A stretch of 64,000 bases of DNA from positions 5,488,803 through 5,552,802 of the forward strand of contig OZ022515.1 in NCBI GenBank assembly GCA_963989385.1. The letters run 5' to 3'. The notes beneath the pieces are model-generated. The model had not been told where the DNA came from. It worked only from the letters and a program-made list of their open reading frames with translations, and did not search any database. The position numbers and the translations under genes are program-made. Shown one piece after another: positions 25,641 through 38,446 of this stretch (the stretch's first letter is position 1; each line of letters opens with the position of its first letter). Source of the stretch: Ctena decussata. Lineage: Eukaryota; Mollusca; Bivalvia; Lucinida; Lucinidae.

Positions 25641-25761
25641 TTGATTCTTATGCCTTTTTCTTTTTTTTTGACATCTGAGTAAAAGACTCTGTTTACGAAA
25701 ACAGTCTAATAGCCCAGATAAAGACATGTAAACCAAATGAGCCAAGACACTAGATAACAAA

Positions 25762-25963
25762 CAGTGTGGTCGTGCGTCAAGCGCAGACTCAATTCAGCCC
25801 AGTCTGAACAAAGTCTTTGCTGGCAGCATGAAGGTAGCTTAGTACCTTGGCTACCCTTTTAGCGCTTAGCAAAGACTCTGATCATATTGGGCGGATGCCC
25901 AGGCTGATCTGAGTCTGCGCCGGGCGCACAACCACTTTGTTGGCTTTCTCGTGTCGCGGCTCA
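25762..25963. mobile_element. Bivalve-type inverted-repeat MITE, copy 1
   Basis: The right end 'gcgcacaaccactttgttgg' then 'ctttctcgtgtcgcggctc' and an internal palindromic pair around 'actctgatcatattgggcgg / cccaggctgatctgagt' match the copies at 36513 and 39452. The left end is degraded. Confidence 0.7.
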
Positions 25964-25969
25964 AATTAA

Positions 25970-28030
25970 CCTACCAAAATGAATCTCAGAGGTTAAGCCT
26001 ATTCTCAGATCCCGACAGAAAGTAAGTAAGTAACTCAATTCATTTTTTGAATGTTTTATGTTGATCTCCTGATGACATGATGGAGTTAAGGCGTTTGTTG
26101 CATAAACATCTAAGTAGTTTTGTAATAATCGTGCTTAATATGGGACCTTTCCATATTTTGACAAATGCATTAGTGAGTAATAAGTTATGTAGATTTTTGG
26201 CAACTGATATGTACACATTGACTTTTAAAATGCTGTGCAATATTATCTGTTTCATGAAATATGGAGTTAGGCCCTTTTTGCACATACAAAATAGCTAAAA
26301 TCCATTTTTCCTCATTTATTTCATTGAAGCTAATGGAATACTCGTAACTTCACTTGAAATAAATGTTTCTTAACATAAAGAGTGAATATCTGTGCAAGAG
26401 AGATCAATTTTATGGAGTTTTGAGGAAAAAAATGGCGAATTCTCAAAATAATGAAAGGGGTACCTTATAACACTAGCCAATTCATCTATGTCATATTCAA
26501 TAAGTTAATAAAAAAATACTATTTCGTGACCATGAATAAATATTTCGTTTTTCTATCGTCCAAACAAGCCATGAATTCAACATGTCTTACTTACAAGCTG
26601 GCAACAGGTGACCACAAACAGTCCTGCCATTAATCAGAATGTCTAACATAAAAATTTGGTCAGAATGTATAGTATTAATGAAAGTTAAACCCTGACCCTG
26701 GCCAAACTTCATGTGAAAATCTGGACCTAAACCAGTTTTAAATATAATCCAGTCTGCCCGAAATACTGATTTGATAAAATCCGGAGCGGAGTATGGAATC
26801 TGTATGAAAAGCATAACTCAGTTCATTTACTGCCACAAACAAAGACCTTCGAATCAAAAGCTGTATTTATAAATGCAAGCAAATGCATATAGGACCACTT
26901 AATATCGAAGTTACATTAAATTCAGCGTACCTATGAATTATAGTAAGGTGCTAGTCTAAGAATCATTGATACACTCTAAGGTATTGTAATTATTCGTTTA
27001 AAGGTATACTGAGAAACAAAAATGCATTTTCGAATGTTAGCTACTATCATAACGTTTATATACTTAGCAAAAATAAAAACTTGACAATCACTAGTTTTTA
27101 TCCTCCGGTAGTCGGGAAAAGGTAAGACATGATTTTGTTTTCAATTGAGGAAAAAGTAATCATTTTGTAATATCACAATTACAAAAATTCAAGATTTTTA
27201 AGATAAAACAATATTGACGTTATTGAAAAGGTCACGAGGGTAATTTTCTGTTTTCTATGCTCAAAACCAGACAATAACCGAATTCAAAATTGTGAAGTTT
27301 GCATAACTGATAAAAATTCTGTTGGCAATGCCTTTCCATTATTAAATTCAACCTGTATGGACTCTTTAGCCAATGTCATACTTATGCACGGTCAACCAGG
27401 TGGCCATGCGAACCAGACGAAAAACCTCAGCCCATGCCCTTATGAAGTCAGAAATTCAGCTTCAATCGAATTTCCATTACACACTAAACTCTTTATAGAA
27501 CTTTAAGAAATGGCTTTCAAATAAATTTAGTAATAAACACAGTGAGTTTGCAAGACAATCAAACAAATCATGAAGAAAATAATAAAAAAGACAAACTGGT
27601 ATAGAAACTATGGCGTCTCAGAATTTTCTATATGTTTACTTCAAAGGGAGATAATCTGAAAGTTTGAAAATTTAAACGAGTTTTTAAGGTTGTAATTACA
27701 ATTTACATAAGCGTTCTAAGTGTTTTCTGTGCGCACTGGAACCACTGTTTATTGTTAACAAGAAACCTTTCTTCTGTGCATGCGCAAATTAAAGTTCTGT
27801 TCTGAATTATTAAAACAAAATTAACTTGGATAACTCCGGACAGGGCAAAAATAACCAATAAATTTTCATGATTTAAGTAATCAAACGTCTTTCCAACTCG
27901 AAAAAGTCCATACATACATTTCGTAAATGCTTGGTTGGCCAGAATTAAGAAATAACACCTGTCAAGTTTTTGTTTTTGTCAAGTATATTGCTCCGGCTTT
28001 TATCTTATGCACTAGGTTTAAACAATGTAA
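25970..28030. other. Intron 3 DNA, no gene recognised
   Basis: AT-rich and unique-looking. Frames here (26040-26814, 27703-27915) have no domain-like sequence and lack paired splice sites. Confidence 0.45.
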
Positions 28031-28046
28031 CAAAAACAGTGCATAC

Positions 28047-28207
28047 CAATGGCTGAGCGACAAATAACCCCCGATTCACAGAATTCTTTCCACTGTGTGG
28101 CAAGTTTTGGGCTGCGGATTGCAAATTTGTCAGCAGTGATGACAGTTTTGAGCCCACCTATCAACCATACTGGGTCCAGTACGATATTGTCACGTAGAAA
28201 TTTATCA
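28047..28207 (-). CDS. ROCO-HEPN exon 3: COR domain, 'LDPxWL' segment
   Basis: Acceptor CTTCTTTTCAG precedes 28207 and donor TTG/GTATGC follows 28047. The first base T completes the AG left by the previous exon (Ser), then comes DKFLRDNIVLDPVWL, the standard COR sequence around the L-D-P-x-W-L motif, continuing with GGLKTVITADKF and WKEFCESGVICRS. It ends one base into a codon. The residues are 161-214 of the joined protein. The frame upstream of 28207 stays open by chance as intron read-through and should not be annotated as coding. Confidence 0.9.
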
Positions 28208-28214
28208 CTGAAAA

Positions 28215-30395
28215 GAAGACGGAATATTAGCCGACCAACATAATGATGAATTGCATGTCTTTGACAAATATCTTGTATCAATACACATTAAAGAGATGTT
28301 GCACAACAATTACCAAATTGCAACTAACAGATTGTCACGGTTTGCATTAAGAAGCATATTTGATTCAACTAAACTTAATAATTTACATTCAGACTTATGT
28401 TGTTGCTTCTGTTGTAGTTTATTATTATTTTCATTTTTTTGTCAACTATCTGTTAGTCTTTGACTTTTTTGTCCGTAATTTAGGATAAATTGCCTGCAAA
28501 ATTCACTATCTCTTGGCATTTAGCTAATCTTGTTTTGCTTTGTTGCCATCTTCATTGTTGCCCTTTCGCATTTGTTTATAGGGGCACGATGAGGACATCG
28601 ATTGTGACGATTCCTGATTAATGCATTCTAATCTACTGTATGTAGTCGCGTTTTCATTTTTGAACTTTAATAGTTGTGCTTAACGTTTAAACTGGGTAAT
28701 ATTTGGGGACAAAATAACATTATCACAAACTTTCATAAACGGAATTCTTCAAAGTTTAGCGACATGTGACAGCGTCTGACATGTTGAGCCTTGTGAAGTT
28801 GCGACGTTGCTGTTATGTAACGTGAATGAATGTGTCGCCAAAAAATCTGCGTGTACAGTTATTAGGATTTCCGCTTACTGACTCATATTTTTCAAAGCGT
28901 CTCCTGAACTGAAGAGTAACTGAACATTTCTCACGGTGTCTTTAATTTTCTTCATCTACATTCTTTTAAGAATGTACGCATTTTGGATAGTTGATAAAAT
29001 TATATCCAGCAAGTATGTACATTGTATCCAATGAAAGGTGCAGGTGTTATATGGGTAATGCTTTTTCAGTAAACATTGGCGCTATTTCATTGTGCTCTTC
29101 AAAATCTATGCTGGAAACACTGATAAATATAAAAATATTAAAACCAAAGTTTCCGATTTTCGACTTTAAAAGGCTCAAGATGTCAGAGCCTCTCACAGAT
29201 TATAAAATAGACGACAATTAAAATAAGTAAAGTTAAACGAAAAACTAACACATCCGATGGTAACTGTAGCAGTCTTGCATGAGCAGTCTAACAGTCAATT
29301 CCATTTAAATGCCACTTAACCAAATTTAGTAAATCAGATTCGCATTTCTGCATTTAACTTATTCAAAGTCACAACACCCCAAAATTTTGAAAAAGAAAAG
29401 AGTCGGGAAGACCCACATTTACCGACGCATGTAGTAAGACAAACCTGTCGCAGAAATCCGGTAAGAGATTCCTAAGTATCGACTCGCTGGCATACGCAAT
29501 CCACGGGAGGCTGATTTCTGAGGTGGGATAATAAACACATAGATCACTTTCGAGTTTAAGCCCTTTCCAATTGTATTTCATTCATATCAGGACGATGATG
29601 GGGTTATAAAGTACATCTTATTAGTAATTTACAGCTTTAAAGTTCCTTGTCTATTGTTGAGCTACTTTAGCAGCTGGTTTTTCAAAGTGAATGCTTAAAC
29701 CATTAAAAAATGCTAAATTATCTTACCGTGTTCAATTAAGTACTACTTCTTGTAGTCAGATTTGTCCATGAGAGTTCTTAAAATTTACTGGAATGCTCTT
29801 TACCTTAGAAAGAAATCTTTTGCAATGCATTTTCCGGTTTTAAAGCTGTTTGTCAGAATGCACACTAAACAGACTAGTATTGCTGCAGGGTAAGATATTT
29901 TAAGCCCAGTCTTGAAAATTTACCATATCATATAAATTTTACATGAGCTCAGATCAATAGAACCTACCCTGATAGTTTTGGTCATTATGTTTGGAGGAAA
30001 TATCTTGTGGGAACACTCTAAAATGCATCAGCATATGTAATACTATAAGCAAATCTTTTCTGGGATTCAGTTGTGATGACATGATACATGGTGCCCGGCA
30101 TATTGAAAAATGTAATGTACATCATCATAGGCTGGAAACAAGAAGGAATTTTTTTACTATAGGAAAACTCACCTCCCGACAAAATAAAAGAAATAAACGA
30201 TGAAAAAGAGAGGTTAAGCAAATTGCTTTACGGCAGTTTTTAGTTATACGTAAGATCAAGTTCTGAGTTAATAAAACAAAAACATAAGATAGTTCAGACG
30301 GTTTTATCAAAAAGATTCCACGTAAAACCAGTTGTTGAAGTGGCTCTACAACTGAGTAATTTTGGAATGTATATACACTAAATATTAGTCTGTAT
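28215..30395. other. ROCO-HEPN intron 2
   Basis: No repeats or exons recognised between the two COR exons apart from AT-rich runs. The frames at 28991-29221 and 29369-29581 lack recognisable features. Confidence 0.45.
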
Positions 30396-30402
30396 TATTA
30401 AC

Positions 30403-30524
30403 CTGTAGTAGATGGCTTTCCCTGACTGGTGTAGGAACGAAAGAAAGGAACCCATTTCAGCATCGTTAGAAATATTAATGTCTAAGCCTCTGTTTATTGT
30501 CTTCAGTTCTTCTAGAGTCAGCAC
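30403..30524 (-). CDS. ROCO-HEPN exon 2: start of COR domain
   Basis: Acceptor TTTTATCCACAG ends at 30525 and donor CAG/GTTAATA follows 30403. The 122-bp exon encodes 40 residues (121-160 of the joined protein) starting VLTLEELKTIN and including FLSFLHQSGKAIYY. The last part is the characteristic COR pattern F-L-x-F-L-H-x-x-G-x-x-x-Y. It begins in phase 0, matching the end of the 58.6-kb exon, and ends two bases into a codon (AG). The sequence follows on naturally from the previous exon with no gap in the domain, although the intron between them is 28 kb. It is too short to be found by ORF length and was located by similarity and splice sites. Confidence 0.88.
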
Positions 30525-30682
30525 CTGTGGATAAAAGGAAAAATAAAATGTTAGCATGTCAATGTGGGTATATAACTACTATAATAAAAATTATAGTTGG
30601 GGGAGGTTAAATCAAAGCGCCTGTTGTCAGGTACAATATCCAACTTGAACTACATGCTATATTGAAATGTAAATATCAACAA

Positions 30683-31244
30683 ACAGTCACCAGAAAATTT
30701 TTGCCAAACCAGTTTTTGGCAAACTCACCTTGTAATTTTACTTGACTAAGAGACCTCATATGACTTGTGTTATATGAAATAGAGGTTTCTAAGTAAATCC
30801 TGTACCTTCTGGTCCAAAAATAATAAGAGGTCTAAATAAAATTTAGCAAAAAAGGTCAAAATCCCCATGGGGTTTTTGAAAACCCCGCGGGGAAAAAAAT
30901 CCCCATGGGGAATTATGACTCTCCCCACAGGGAATATTCCCCATATTTTTTCAAGGGGAAAAAGTCCCCATGGGTAAATGTAATGAAGAAATATTTATTT
31001 AATATTCACACTTAGAGTATCAACAAAGACAAATATTAAACCTGCTACCCAATATTAGCCACCCAACCAAACCTTGATATTTTCCCCATGGGGTTTTGTC
31101 CCCGCGGGAAAATTTTGGACAAAATTCCCCATGGGGTTTTTCAAGAAATTTAAATCCACAAATTTGTCAAATTTTAAATTTGACATGGATTTTTTATCTT
31201 AAATAATTCGTTATGGATTGATTTCTGATTATTTTGTTAAAATC
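30683..31244 (+). repeat. Left arm of a ~560-bp inverted repeat with CCCCATGGGG palindromes
   Basis: This arm is nearly identical to the reverse complement of 41278-41838, starting 'aacagtcaccagaaaatttt' and ending 'attattttgttaaaatc'. Within it the palindromes CCCCATGGGG, CCCCGCGGGG and close variants occur around 30864, 30883, 30900, 30967, 31084, 31097 and 31127. The arm lies about 160 bp upstream of exon 2, in the 28-kb intron. Confidence 0.9.
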
Positions 31245-31844
31245 AAAATTTATTTTGTATAGTATATCTGCAACTGCAATTTTGCTGTTTCTATGATGTA
31301 AATGCGTTTATCGCGCAATACTTGGTGTGGAGACAATGACATCTCATCATTTCCTTTAGCTTGGAAGTGGCTGATAATGCAAAAATAACCAGCAAAGACA
31401 TTTGATTATTTCTTCATTCATATTTCTTCCTAGAAAGACGGATACGTACCGACAGAAACACGAAAATATGCATGGGTCTTAGAAAATAAACCCTTTTTTG
31501 AGATTCACTATTTATACTTTCACCAACATATATACGCATGCAAGCTTGTAAGAAGATGCGTAAACATACAGATAATCGCACACATAGAAAAACAAACATA
31601 CATATACATAAATTGGTCTTCTTTTTAGCCAAGCCAGGCTTTTCCGACATGATTTTGCAGCTGCAGATATAATTCGAAAATGTTTTCTCAAGAGTCACAC
31701 ATCTTAGAGACGCCCGTGCAAAACCCCTATCCAAAAAAGTATTAGCTTTTTAAAAAAGCTGGCGACCATTAGCTTTTACACAAACATACAAAATAAACCG
31801 AATGTGCACAGCCTTGTGACTACAACTAATTGATTGATGTGTTG

Positions 31845-32092
31845 CTTCCCGTCCATGGTAAACAGCTATGGTCGCTATGGTCATGTCGGGACGGTCAGGT
31901 AACCTAACCACACTATTCCTGGGCAGGCTTAGACTTCCTAAGCGGTTAGCCAGTACCAAGTGCACATACTTTCGCCAGGAACTGACAACTGCCCTTTTTG
32001 AATCAGCAGAAGGAGAAACAAAAGTATGTGGCCAGACCGGGTATCGAACCCGGGACCTCTACCGACTGCGGTACGTGGCCACGCCTTGTGGC
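31845..32092 (-). mobile_element. tRNA-derived SINE, copy 1
   Basis: Read on the minus strand it opens with a tRNA-like head and has the B-box-like GGTTCGATACCCGG. The body includes 'gtgcacttggtactggctaa' and ends with 'ctgaccgtcccgacatgacc'. Compared with the copy at 37811-38055 about 18 bases of the head (anticodon region) are missing. Confidence 0.78.
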
Positions 32093-32235
32093 TACAAATA
32101 AGCGGACAAAAAAAAACATCTACAAACGAAAACAAAAGCACTGCCTTTAACTGTCAGGAATAAGAAACGATGAGAACAAATGTTTCAAGCTCCACTGATT
32201 CGCTACAGAGGCTCACAATGTCGCAGCCAGTTTGC

Positions 32236-32350
32236 AGCTGTAGCTATAGCTTTGTCAGAGTATCTAGGGTGGAGTGTAGCTACAGCTTTGCCGGAGTTAT
32301 CTACGGTGGAGTGTAGCTATAGCTTTGCCGGAGTTATTTACGGCGAATCT
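32236..32350. repeat. 46-bp tandem repeat, ~2.5 copies
   Basis: 'gtgtagctatagctttgccg' followed by 'gagttat.tacggtgga' is repeated at 32271 and 32310 with a more diverged first copy at 32237. It lies beyond a SINE and has no coding sense. Confidence 0.75.
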
Positions 32351-32539
32351 ATGATTTATCAAAATTGTTTCTGCTAAAGTTCTAAGCCCGTTCTAAGTGA
32401 AAGCAAAAGTTCAAGCTGTATATGTTCGAGAGCAGAAAAGTCGAAACGCTTTTTTCAGAGTGATATTCAATGTGAATGAACACATTGGTTTTGAAAGGGC
32501 GACTAGTTCATGAAAAATACGGTGCTTTTATTAAATTTG

Positions 32540-32860
32540 AATCCTTTCCCAATTACAACAGAGGGCAAGGGTTTGGATCCAAAAAAGAACAGTAGGTCCC
32601 CGACCCCTCACCCCCAGTAATCTTTTACTAACCCTTCCATGGCGGTACTTCTGTTGTGGTTCCTCAATTTTAAATGCCGTTATGTCCGCTTGTCTATGGT
32701 CATCTAGCAACATGGTCACCTGAATAGCTGCACATTTTGCTGTCTGTTTTGTTTTGTAATTCAAAATGATAGATGTTGCTGCTGTTTAAAGTTAGGGTAG
32801 CTGAGTGACCACCTGTTTCGGAAAGAGGTGATCAATCCGTAAGTGTATAATTGCACCACG
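32540..32860 (+). mobile_element. Diverged tail fragment of the Penelope-like family
   Basis: 'ccccagtaatcttttactaa' followed by 'cccttccatggcggtacttctgttgtggtt' aligns with 60745-60790, and 'gctgagtgaccacctgtttc' resembles the later tail segment. Strongly diverged, so the call is tentative. Confidence 0.5.
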
Positions 32861-32869
32861 CAACAGATC

Positions 32870-34370
32870 GCTACTGGGAACATTCACAGGTTTGCATGTT
32901 TAGTCACTACTGGGAACGTTACAGCTGCAACTATAGTTATCATTGTAAGAGTTATCCATCTTATATAGTTGGACTATGTGACTGTCGCTTGTTGCTATCC
33001 TTTCGCGAAATAATTTTTTTGGGTTGTTTAATTGATTTAAGACTTGGCAAATATTGTAGTAATGGGTCTGCTGCAGATCCAGAAATTCGACATTATGGCC
33101 AGGCATCTTGTTTCCGTAGCTGGCCCGTGGAGAAATGTTCTCAAATGTGAACCTTTAGTGGCATTACCCGGCGCTGCGAATTTGCATATTAAAACCTCTT
33201 ACCTTGGCATACAGTACATAGCCCCAGAGGGGTAACCATGCCTTCCCTCGCCTCGCCCTCTTAGATCCTCCGACTCGCCATTTTGACGGTTATTCAGTTT
33301 TCTCATTCGTAAATCAAACAACCGAAATTCAAAAGTTAGGTCATTAATACAGGCCTATTATTAATAAAAAAGACTTTTTTTTCAGTGGGTGACACAATCA
33401 GCTACACACTACTCTTCCTTAAGGCCCACTTAACAAAACATATACAAGTCAGAAACATATATCAAATAGAAAAAAATACAACAGGCCTGATGACCATCAC
33501 TCCCTCTCTCAAGAAAAGAAAAGACATTAGTAGCAATCAGTACTACCATAAGATTTTAAATATTGCGGCACCCAAAATAATCACCGTAGTTGTCTCAAAC
33601 ATGGAACAGTCTGGTTTTACAATGCGGTAACCAAAAGATGCAGATGGAATAACAAACAGTGTACACCCTGATCAGACTGCTCATCTAGGAACAGCCTAAT
33701 CCGAGTCTGTACTGTCCGCCCATACCTATCTGCCCCAATACCTAGAATGTTATTGTATAACAGAATTTAAATATTGAAGCCCAGTCCTGTAGCCTGCCTT
33801 TACCGAAAACGAAATTCATGAACGCGCCTCGATTTCTGGGTGATCATGAAAAAGAAAATCGGGTCCCTTTAAATGTACATAAAAATAACCATCAGAGGAG
33901 AATGCAAATCCCCCGACAGAAGACCCCCATGGGCCTTGGTAAAAAGGGTGCACTTCAAAACACATATAAGTAATATATTGTCATTCTTTAATGCTTCTGA
34001 TTGGCATTATCTGTTTAACAGATGCATGATTATCTAAAACAGTATGCCAGATTGCTAAAAAGGGGAAAAGAGGTAATATCTCAAACAGCCACCATGTACA
34101 CAAATGTTTAGCATATGATACACTCAACTTTCAAAATGTGCGAATAACTTCTAAAGGACAAACCCTACAAATCTAATTTTGAGCTCTCTAGTAAGTGAAT
34201 TTGGACAAAGAATCCAAATCTTGAAAAAAAATATTTGTTGTGTGTGTGTGATGGGGAGGGGCGCGGGGTCAGAGAGAGTGAGGAGCACTGACTGATAAGA
34301 TATCACAGTATGATCATCAATATTCTAAAAGGTATAAGGTTATTAAAATTGTGGAGCAGGCCAGGGTTAT
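32870..34370. other. Intron 1 DNA, no gene recognised
   Basis: No exon recognised. 33640-33745 resembles 9995-10105. Frames in this region have no domain features. Confidence 0.4.
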
Positions 34371-34379
34371 ACAGATATG

Positions 34380-35395
34380 GAGCAGAGACTCAAACAGCAG
34401 CTCAAACTACCAAAGGGAAATAACTCACAAAGTATAATTGCAAGAGTTGTCATTCATATATGAGACAAATCGTCATGACCTGTTCTGCATATCTGTGAAG
34501 TATCATGAAAATATTTTAAAATGTATTCAAGTTATGGAGCGGACACCTAAAATCATCAAAGGAAAATAACTAAAAAAGAAAGCAAGAGTTGTCATTCTTG
34601 TTCACGACACATCGTCATGACCTGTTCTACATATCTGTGAAGTATCATGAAAATATTTCAAAAGGTATTCAACTTATAGAGCACACATCATACCTTAAAA
34701 CAATCAAGGGGAAATAACTCAAAAAGTAAAAACAGCAAGAGTTGTCATTCTTGTTCGCGGGATATCGTCATGACCTGTTTTACATATCTGTGAAGTATCA
34801 TGAAAAGGTAATCAAGTTATAGAGCGGACATGAAATCACACATAAAATGATCAAGGGGAAATAACTCAAAAAGTAAGAAAGCAAGAGTTGTGATTCTTGT
34901 TCGCGACACATCGTCATGACCTGTTCAACATATCTGTGAAGTATCATGAAAATATTCTAAAGGGTATTCAAGTTAAAGAGCGGACACGAATCTGCCAAAA
35001 AAAAACCACCTAAAATCATCAAGGGGAAAAACTCAAAAAGTAAGAAAGCAAGAGTTGTCATTCTTGTACGCGACACATCGTCATGGCCTGTTCTCCATAT
35101 CTGTGAAGTAACATGAGAATATTCCAAAGGGTTTTCAAGTTACAGAGCAGACACGAATCTGCCACAAATCACTAAAGGGGAGATAACTCAAAAAGTGCAA
35201 TAGCAAGAGTTACCACTATTATACGTGACGCATCGTCATGGCCTGTTCTACATAACTGTGAAGTATTATGAAAATATTCTAAAGGGTATTCAAGATATAG
35301 AGCAGACAAGAAAATATTTACGGACGGACGGACAGACGGACGGACGGACGCCAGGCTCATCGCTATATTCCCCGAACCTTTCGGTCGGGGATAAA
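34380..35395. mobile_element. Tandem-core element, ~155-bp units, pearl-like
   Basis: Six to seven units of about 150-165 bp carry 'gcaagagttgtcattcttgt' then 'cgtcatgacctgttctacat' and 'ctgtgaagtatcatgaaaat', near 34452, 34595, 34733, 34882, 35048 and 35202. The core is followed by (GGAC)n at 35321-35350 and an end hairpin CCCCGA..TCGGGG at 35370-35390. This closely fits the published structure of bivalve pearl elements (core of ~160 bp, ACGG microsatellite, 3' hairpin). Confidence 0.82.
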
Positions 35396-35951
35396 AATAA
35401 GTCGAACATATGCCTGTCCGCTCAAAATACTCACACGAAATATGAATTTACATTTTTTCAACATCAGTCCTCATTTTCTTTTAAATGTCTCATTCCCCCC
35501 CCCCCCCCACCATCATTACTCCTAAAATTTCACACTCTGCTCTTTCAAACTCAAACTTACAAACATTTATAGAAATGACACAAAAGATTTGGGCCGCTTC
35601 ATATTCAAAAACAGATATTTTCATCGATTTTCTGTATATTAGGACAGTATACAATTTACTATAAAATCATGTCGTGCAGATGATTTTGTTCTCAGTCAAA
35701 TTAAATGATTGCTGATGACTCCCCAGGTGCCTTGTCATCAGCAAAACTACCGTGGCTTCTGGGGATACAGCCCCCATACCTCCTCCCCATTAATATTATT
35801 AACATTTTTATTAAGCATTCAACAATAGAATTCAGGATAACCATAAGCAGTTCTAAGAAAAGTGCAAGAAAAACAGACAAATTTTAAACAGACCATTAAT
35901 TTGCATGATTAATTAACCTGTCAGAATAAGGAGAATAAGGAAATTTTTCAT

Positions 35952-36152
35952 GCAGGTTTTGAATGGGGTCAGCCTGACATAAAATAGGTAATATGGTGTT
36001 TGTGTGCAGGGTAGCTGGGATGTGTGTGATTGCTAGTCGCGGTGGGGGGGGTGCAGGTTTTGAATGGGGTCAGCCTGACATAAAATAGGTAATATGGTGT
36101 TTGTGTGCAGGGTAGCTGGGATGTGTGTGATTGTTAGTCGCGGTGGGGGGGG
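35952..36152. repeat. 101-bp near-perfect tandem duplication
   Basis: The unit starting 'gcaggttttgaatggggtca' at 35952 repeats at 36053 with one substitution (tgctagtcgcgg to tgttagtcgcgg) apart from the length of the G run. Such high identity implies a recent duplication. Confidence 0.92.
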
Positions 36153-36250
36153 GGGGGGTCGTATTTTTTTTTCTCATCTATCGAGGGGGGTCGTGTGTGT
36201 GTGTGTGTGGGGGGGGGGTCATAAACCGTTTTGTCACCTATCGAGGGGGG
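36040..36250. repeat. G-run and GT-repeat block
   Basis: Runs of 7-14 G alternate with (GT)n and the phrase 'atctatcgagggggg', which occurs twice (about 36176 and 36238). The plus strand has many G runs able to form quadruplexes. Frames across it are compositional artefacts. Confidence 0.8.
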
Positions 36251-36512
36251 GGGAGAAAGAGAATAAACTTCTGGCGAGACTGGGTGGGGGTCGGCGGAAA
36301 CATTCGATGAATAGTGCAAAAATGTACCTCCCCCCCCCCTCCCCATCTGATAACAAATGACTAGTCCCTTACATATATCATCCCGGAGCCTTAGATATTT
36401 CCTTCGGTGGGGGGATAAAAATGACTAACAACAAAAAGGGACATCACTCGTCAATCACATTAACGGAAGTAAAATAAAGTACAATGCACTTATATCAATG
36501 CCCATTCCATAT

Positions 36513-36741
36513 GAGCCGCAACACGAGAAAACTAACAAAGGGGTTGTGCGCCTAGCGAAGACTCAGATCAGCCTGGGCATCCACCCAGTCCGATCAGACT
36601 CTTTGCTAAGTGCTTAAAGGGTAGTTGAGGGTCTAAGCTATATCCATGCGGACAGCATAGACTCTGATCAGACTGGGCGGATTCCCAGGCTGATCTGAGT
36701 CTTATTTGGGCGCACAACCACTTTGTTGGTTTTCTGGCGTT
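36513..36741. mobile_element. Bivalve-type inverted-repeat MITE, copy 2
   Basis: The left end 'cgcaacacgagaaaactaac' with 'aaaggggttgtgcgcctagc' is inverted relative to the right end 'gggcgcacaaccactttgtt' with 'ggttttctgg'. The inside is strongly self-complementary: 'actcagatcagcctgggcat' against 'cccaggctgatctgagt'. This is the most complete of the three copies. Confidence 0.85.
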
Positions 36742-37810
36742 AAAGTCTATTTAACTTATTTTTTCCAAAACCACTGCACTCATAGTTCTCCAATTTCATA
36801 CCGATTATGTCCAGACTGCAACACGTCAGAATGGTAAATTCAGCCAGGTCGAGAATCCAAGATAACAACCATTACTAAATATGGCAAAAACAACAAAGTC
36901 AGCTTCTATTCCAGAACCTCTTGGTATATTCCGTTGAAATATTGCATGGAAGAACAGTGGGCCATGACCTCTGCTTCTGTGGAAGTGCAATGCAGGCGCG
37001 ACATAGCATTCCGAGGAATTCGTGTCTTAATTAGATCACAAGGAACACGTTGGTGTCAAAATTAATATGAAATGGCTGAATGTTTTGTTTCACATCAAAA
37101 CGGCAACCACTACCAGATTGGGTGGCCGGAAAACATTTCAGCTGGCGCAATGATGCTGTATGATTTTGCTAACCAGCCCCGGATCCAGGGGTTGGGCTCT
37201 GGGGCTTCAGCCCCGCCACCTGGACCCGGTAAGATTAAAATATATGTTATGAGATCTCATTAGAATCGCCTCGGTGTGGCGATTCTAAAGACACCAAAAA
37301 CACGCAAAAAGACACCAAAAACTCTCATCAAATGGATCCCTTATTATGTCATATATTTTGAAGCCTCACCTCCGCCCAAACAATATGTTCTATGAAAGGG
37401 TTATCCCTTGGAAGCAAGGATCACACAAAAGAACTGAAAACTGTCGAGTGTACAAGTTTTCTGGGCCAGACTAGCCAGTTTCGGCCAATTAGGCCTCATC
37501 AGTGACCCTCAAATATTTTCAAAGTTCTACAATGGAATCAGTGAACCCTTCCCCTCCCACTTCCCAAATATATCTCGGCTCTCGGCACCTCTCAGCCCCG
37601 CCAGTTATCAGTCATCCAGAGCCCCACTAGTATCCGGGCCTGTCTAACACTTATCAGCCTGTCTCGTTTCGTTAGATAATTATCGTCAGATGTTGACTCT
37701 TTTCATGAGTCAATATTACAATCACACTCGGATGCCGCTGCTGTTGTATTTTCTAGATTCTCTATGAGGCCTAGGCTTTCAGAAGTAGCATTGTTGATGT
37801 CGTTTGGTTG

Positions 37811-38055
37811 CTCTACGTCCACGGTAAACTGCTATGGTCAAGTCGGGACGGTCAGTTACCCTAACCACACTATTCTTGGGCAGGCTTATACCCCCTTAGC
37901 GGCTTGCCAGTACTACGTGCACATACTTTCGCTATAAACTGACAACTGCCTTGAATCAGCAGAAGGAGAAACGAAAGCATATGGCTGGACAGGGTATCAA
38001 ACCTGGGACCTCTGGCTCTTGAGTCGGACGTGCTACCGACTGCGCTACGCGGCCC
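37811..38055 (-). mobile_element. tRNA-derived SINE, copy 2
   Basis: The minus strand starts GGCCGCGTAGCGCAGTCGGT, with an A-box-like TAGCGCAGTCGG, then 'agcacgtccgactcaagagc' and a B-box-like GGTTTGATACCC. The tRNA-unrelated body matches the copy at 31845-32092. It is a SINE rather than a tRNA gene because the head does not close an acceptor stem and the body is repeated. Confidence 0.85.
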
Positions 38056-38446
38056 GGCTTCAGCAGTAGCAAGTTTCCACAACTTCAAACATGCTTATAG
38101 TTGTTTCTGTACATGTTATTTTTCTAGCTAGAATCTATATGATGATAAACAGATAATAGCATGTTTTTGTTATCATCCTATTTCCCAGCCCTCGGCCAAT
38201 ATCGGACCTCGGGAAAGCCCTCGGCCCGATACTGGAACTCGGGCTGAGAAACAGGTGATAACGAAAAAAAAATATAAATAAATAACATGTAATAATCTCC
38301 ATTTATCAGTGTTGCAAGTTTTTACGGTGTGCATAGTTTAAACCTTAGAATGAAATGGATTAGAATGGAATGGAATAGAATGCATGAGATAATGTACATT
38401 CTGTTGTCTACAACAATTTGCTCTTTGAGCTCTAAATTGTGCTCTT

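Noticed and set aside
36094..36360. Gly-rich and Pro-rich frames on both strands
   Set aside because: They are translations of G/C runs and (GT)n, not genes.
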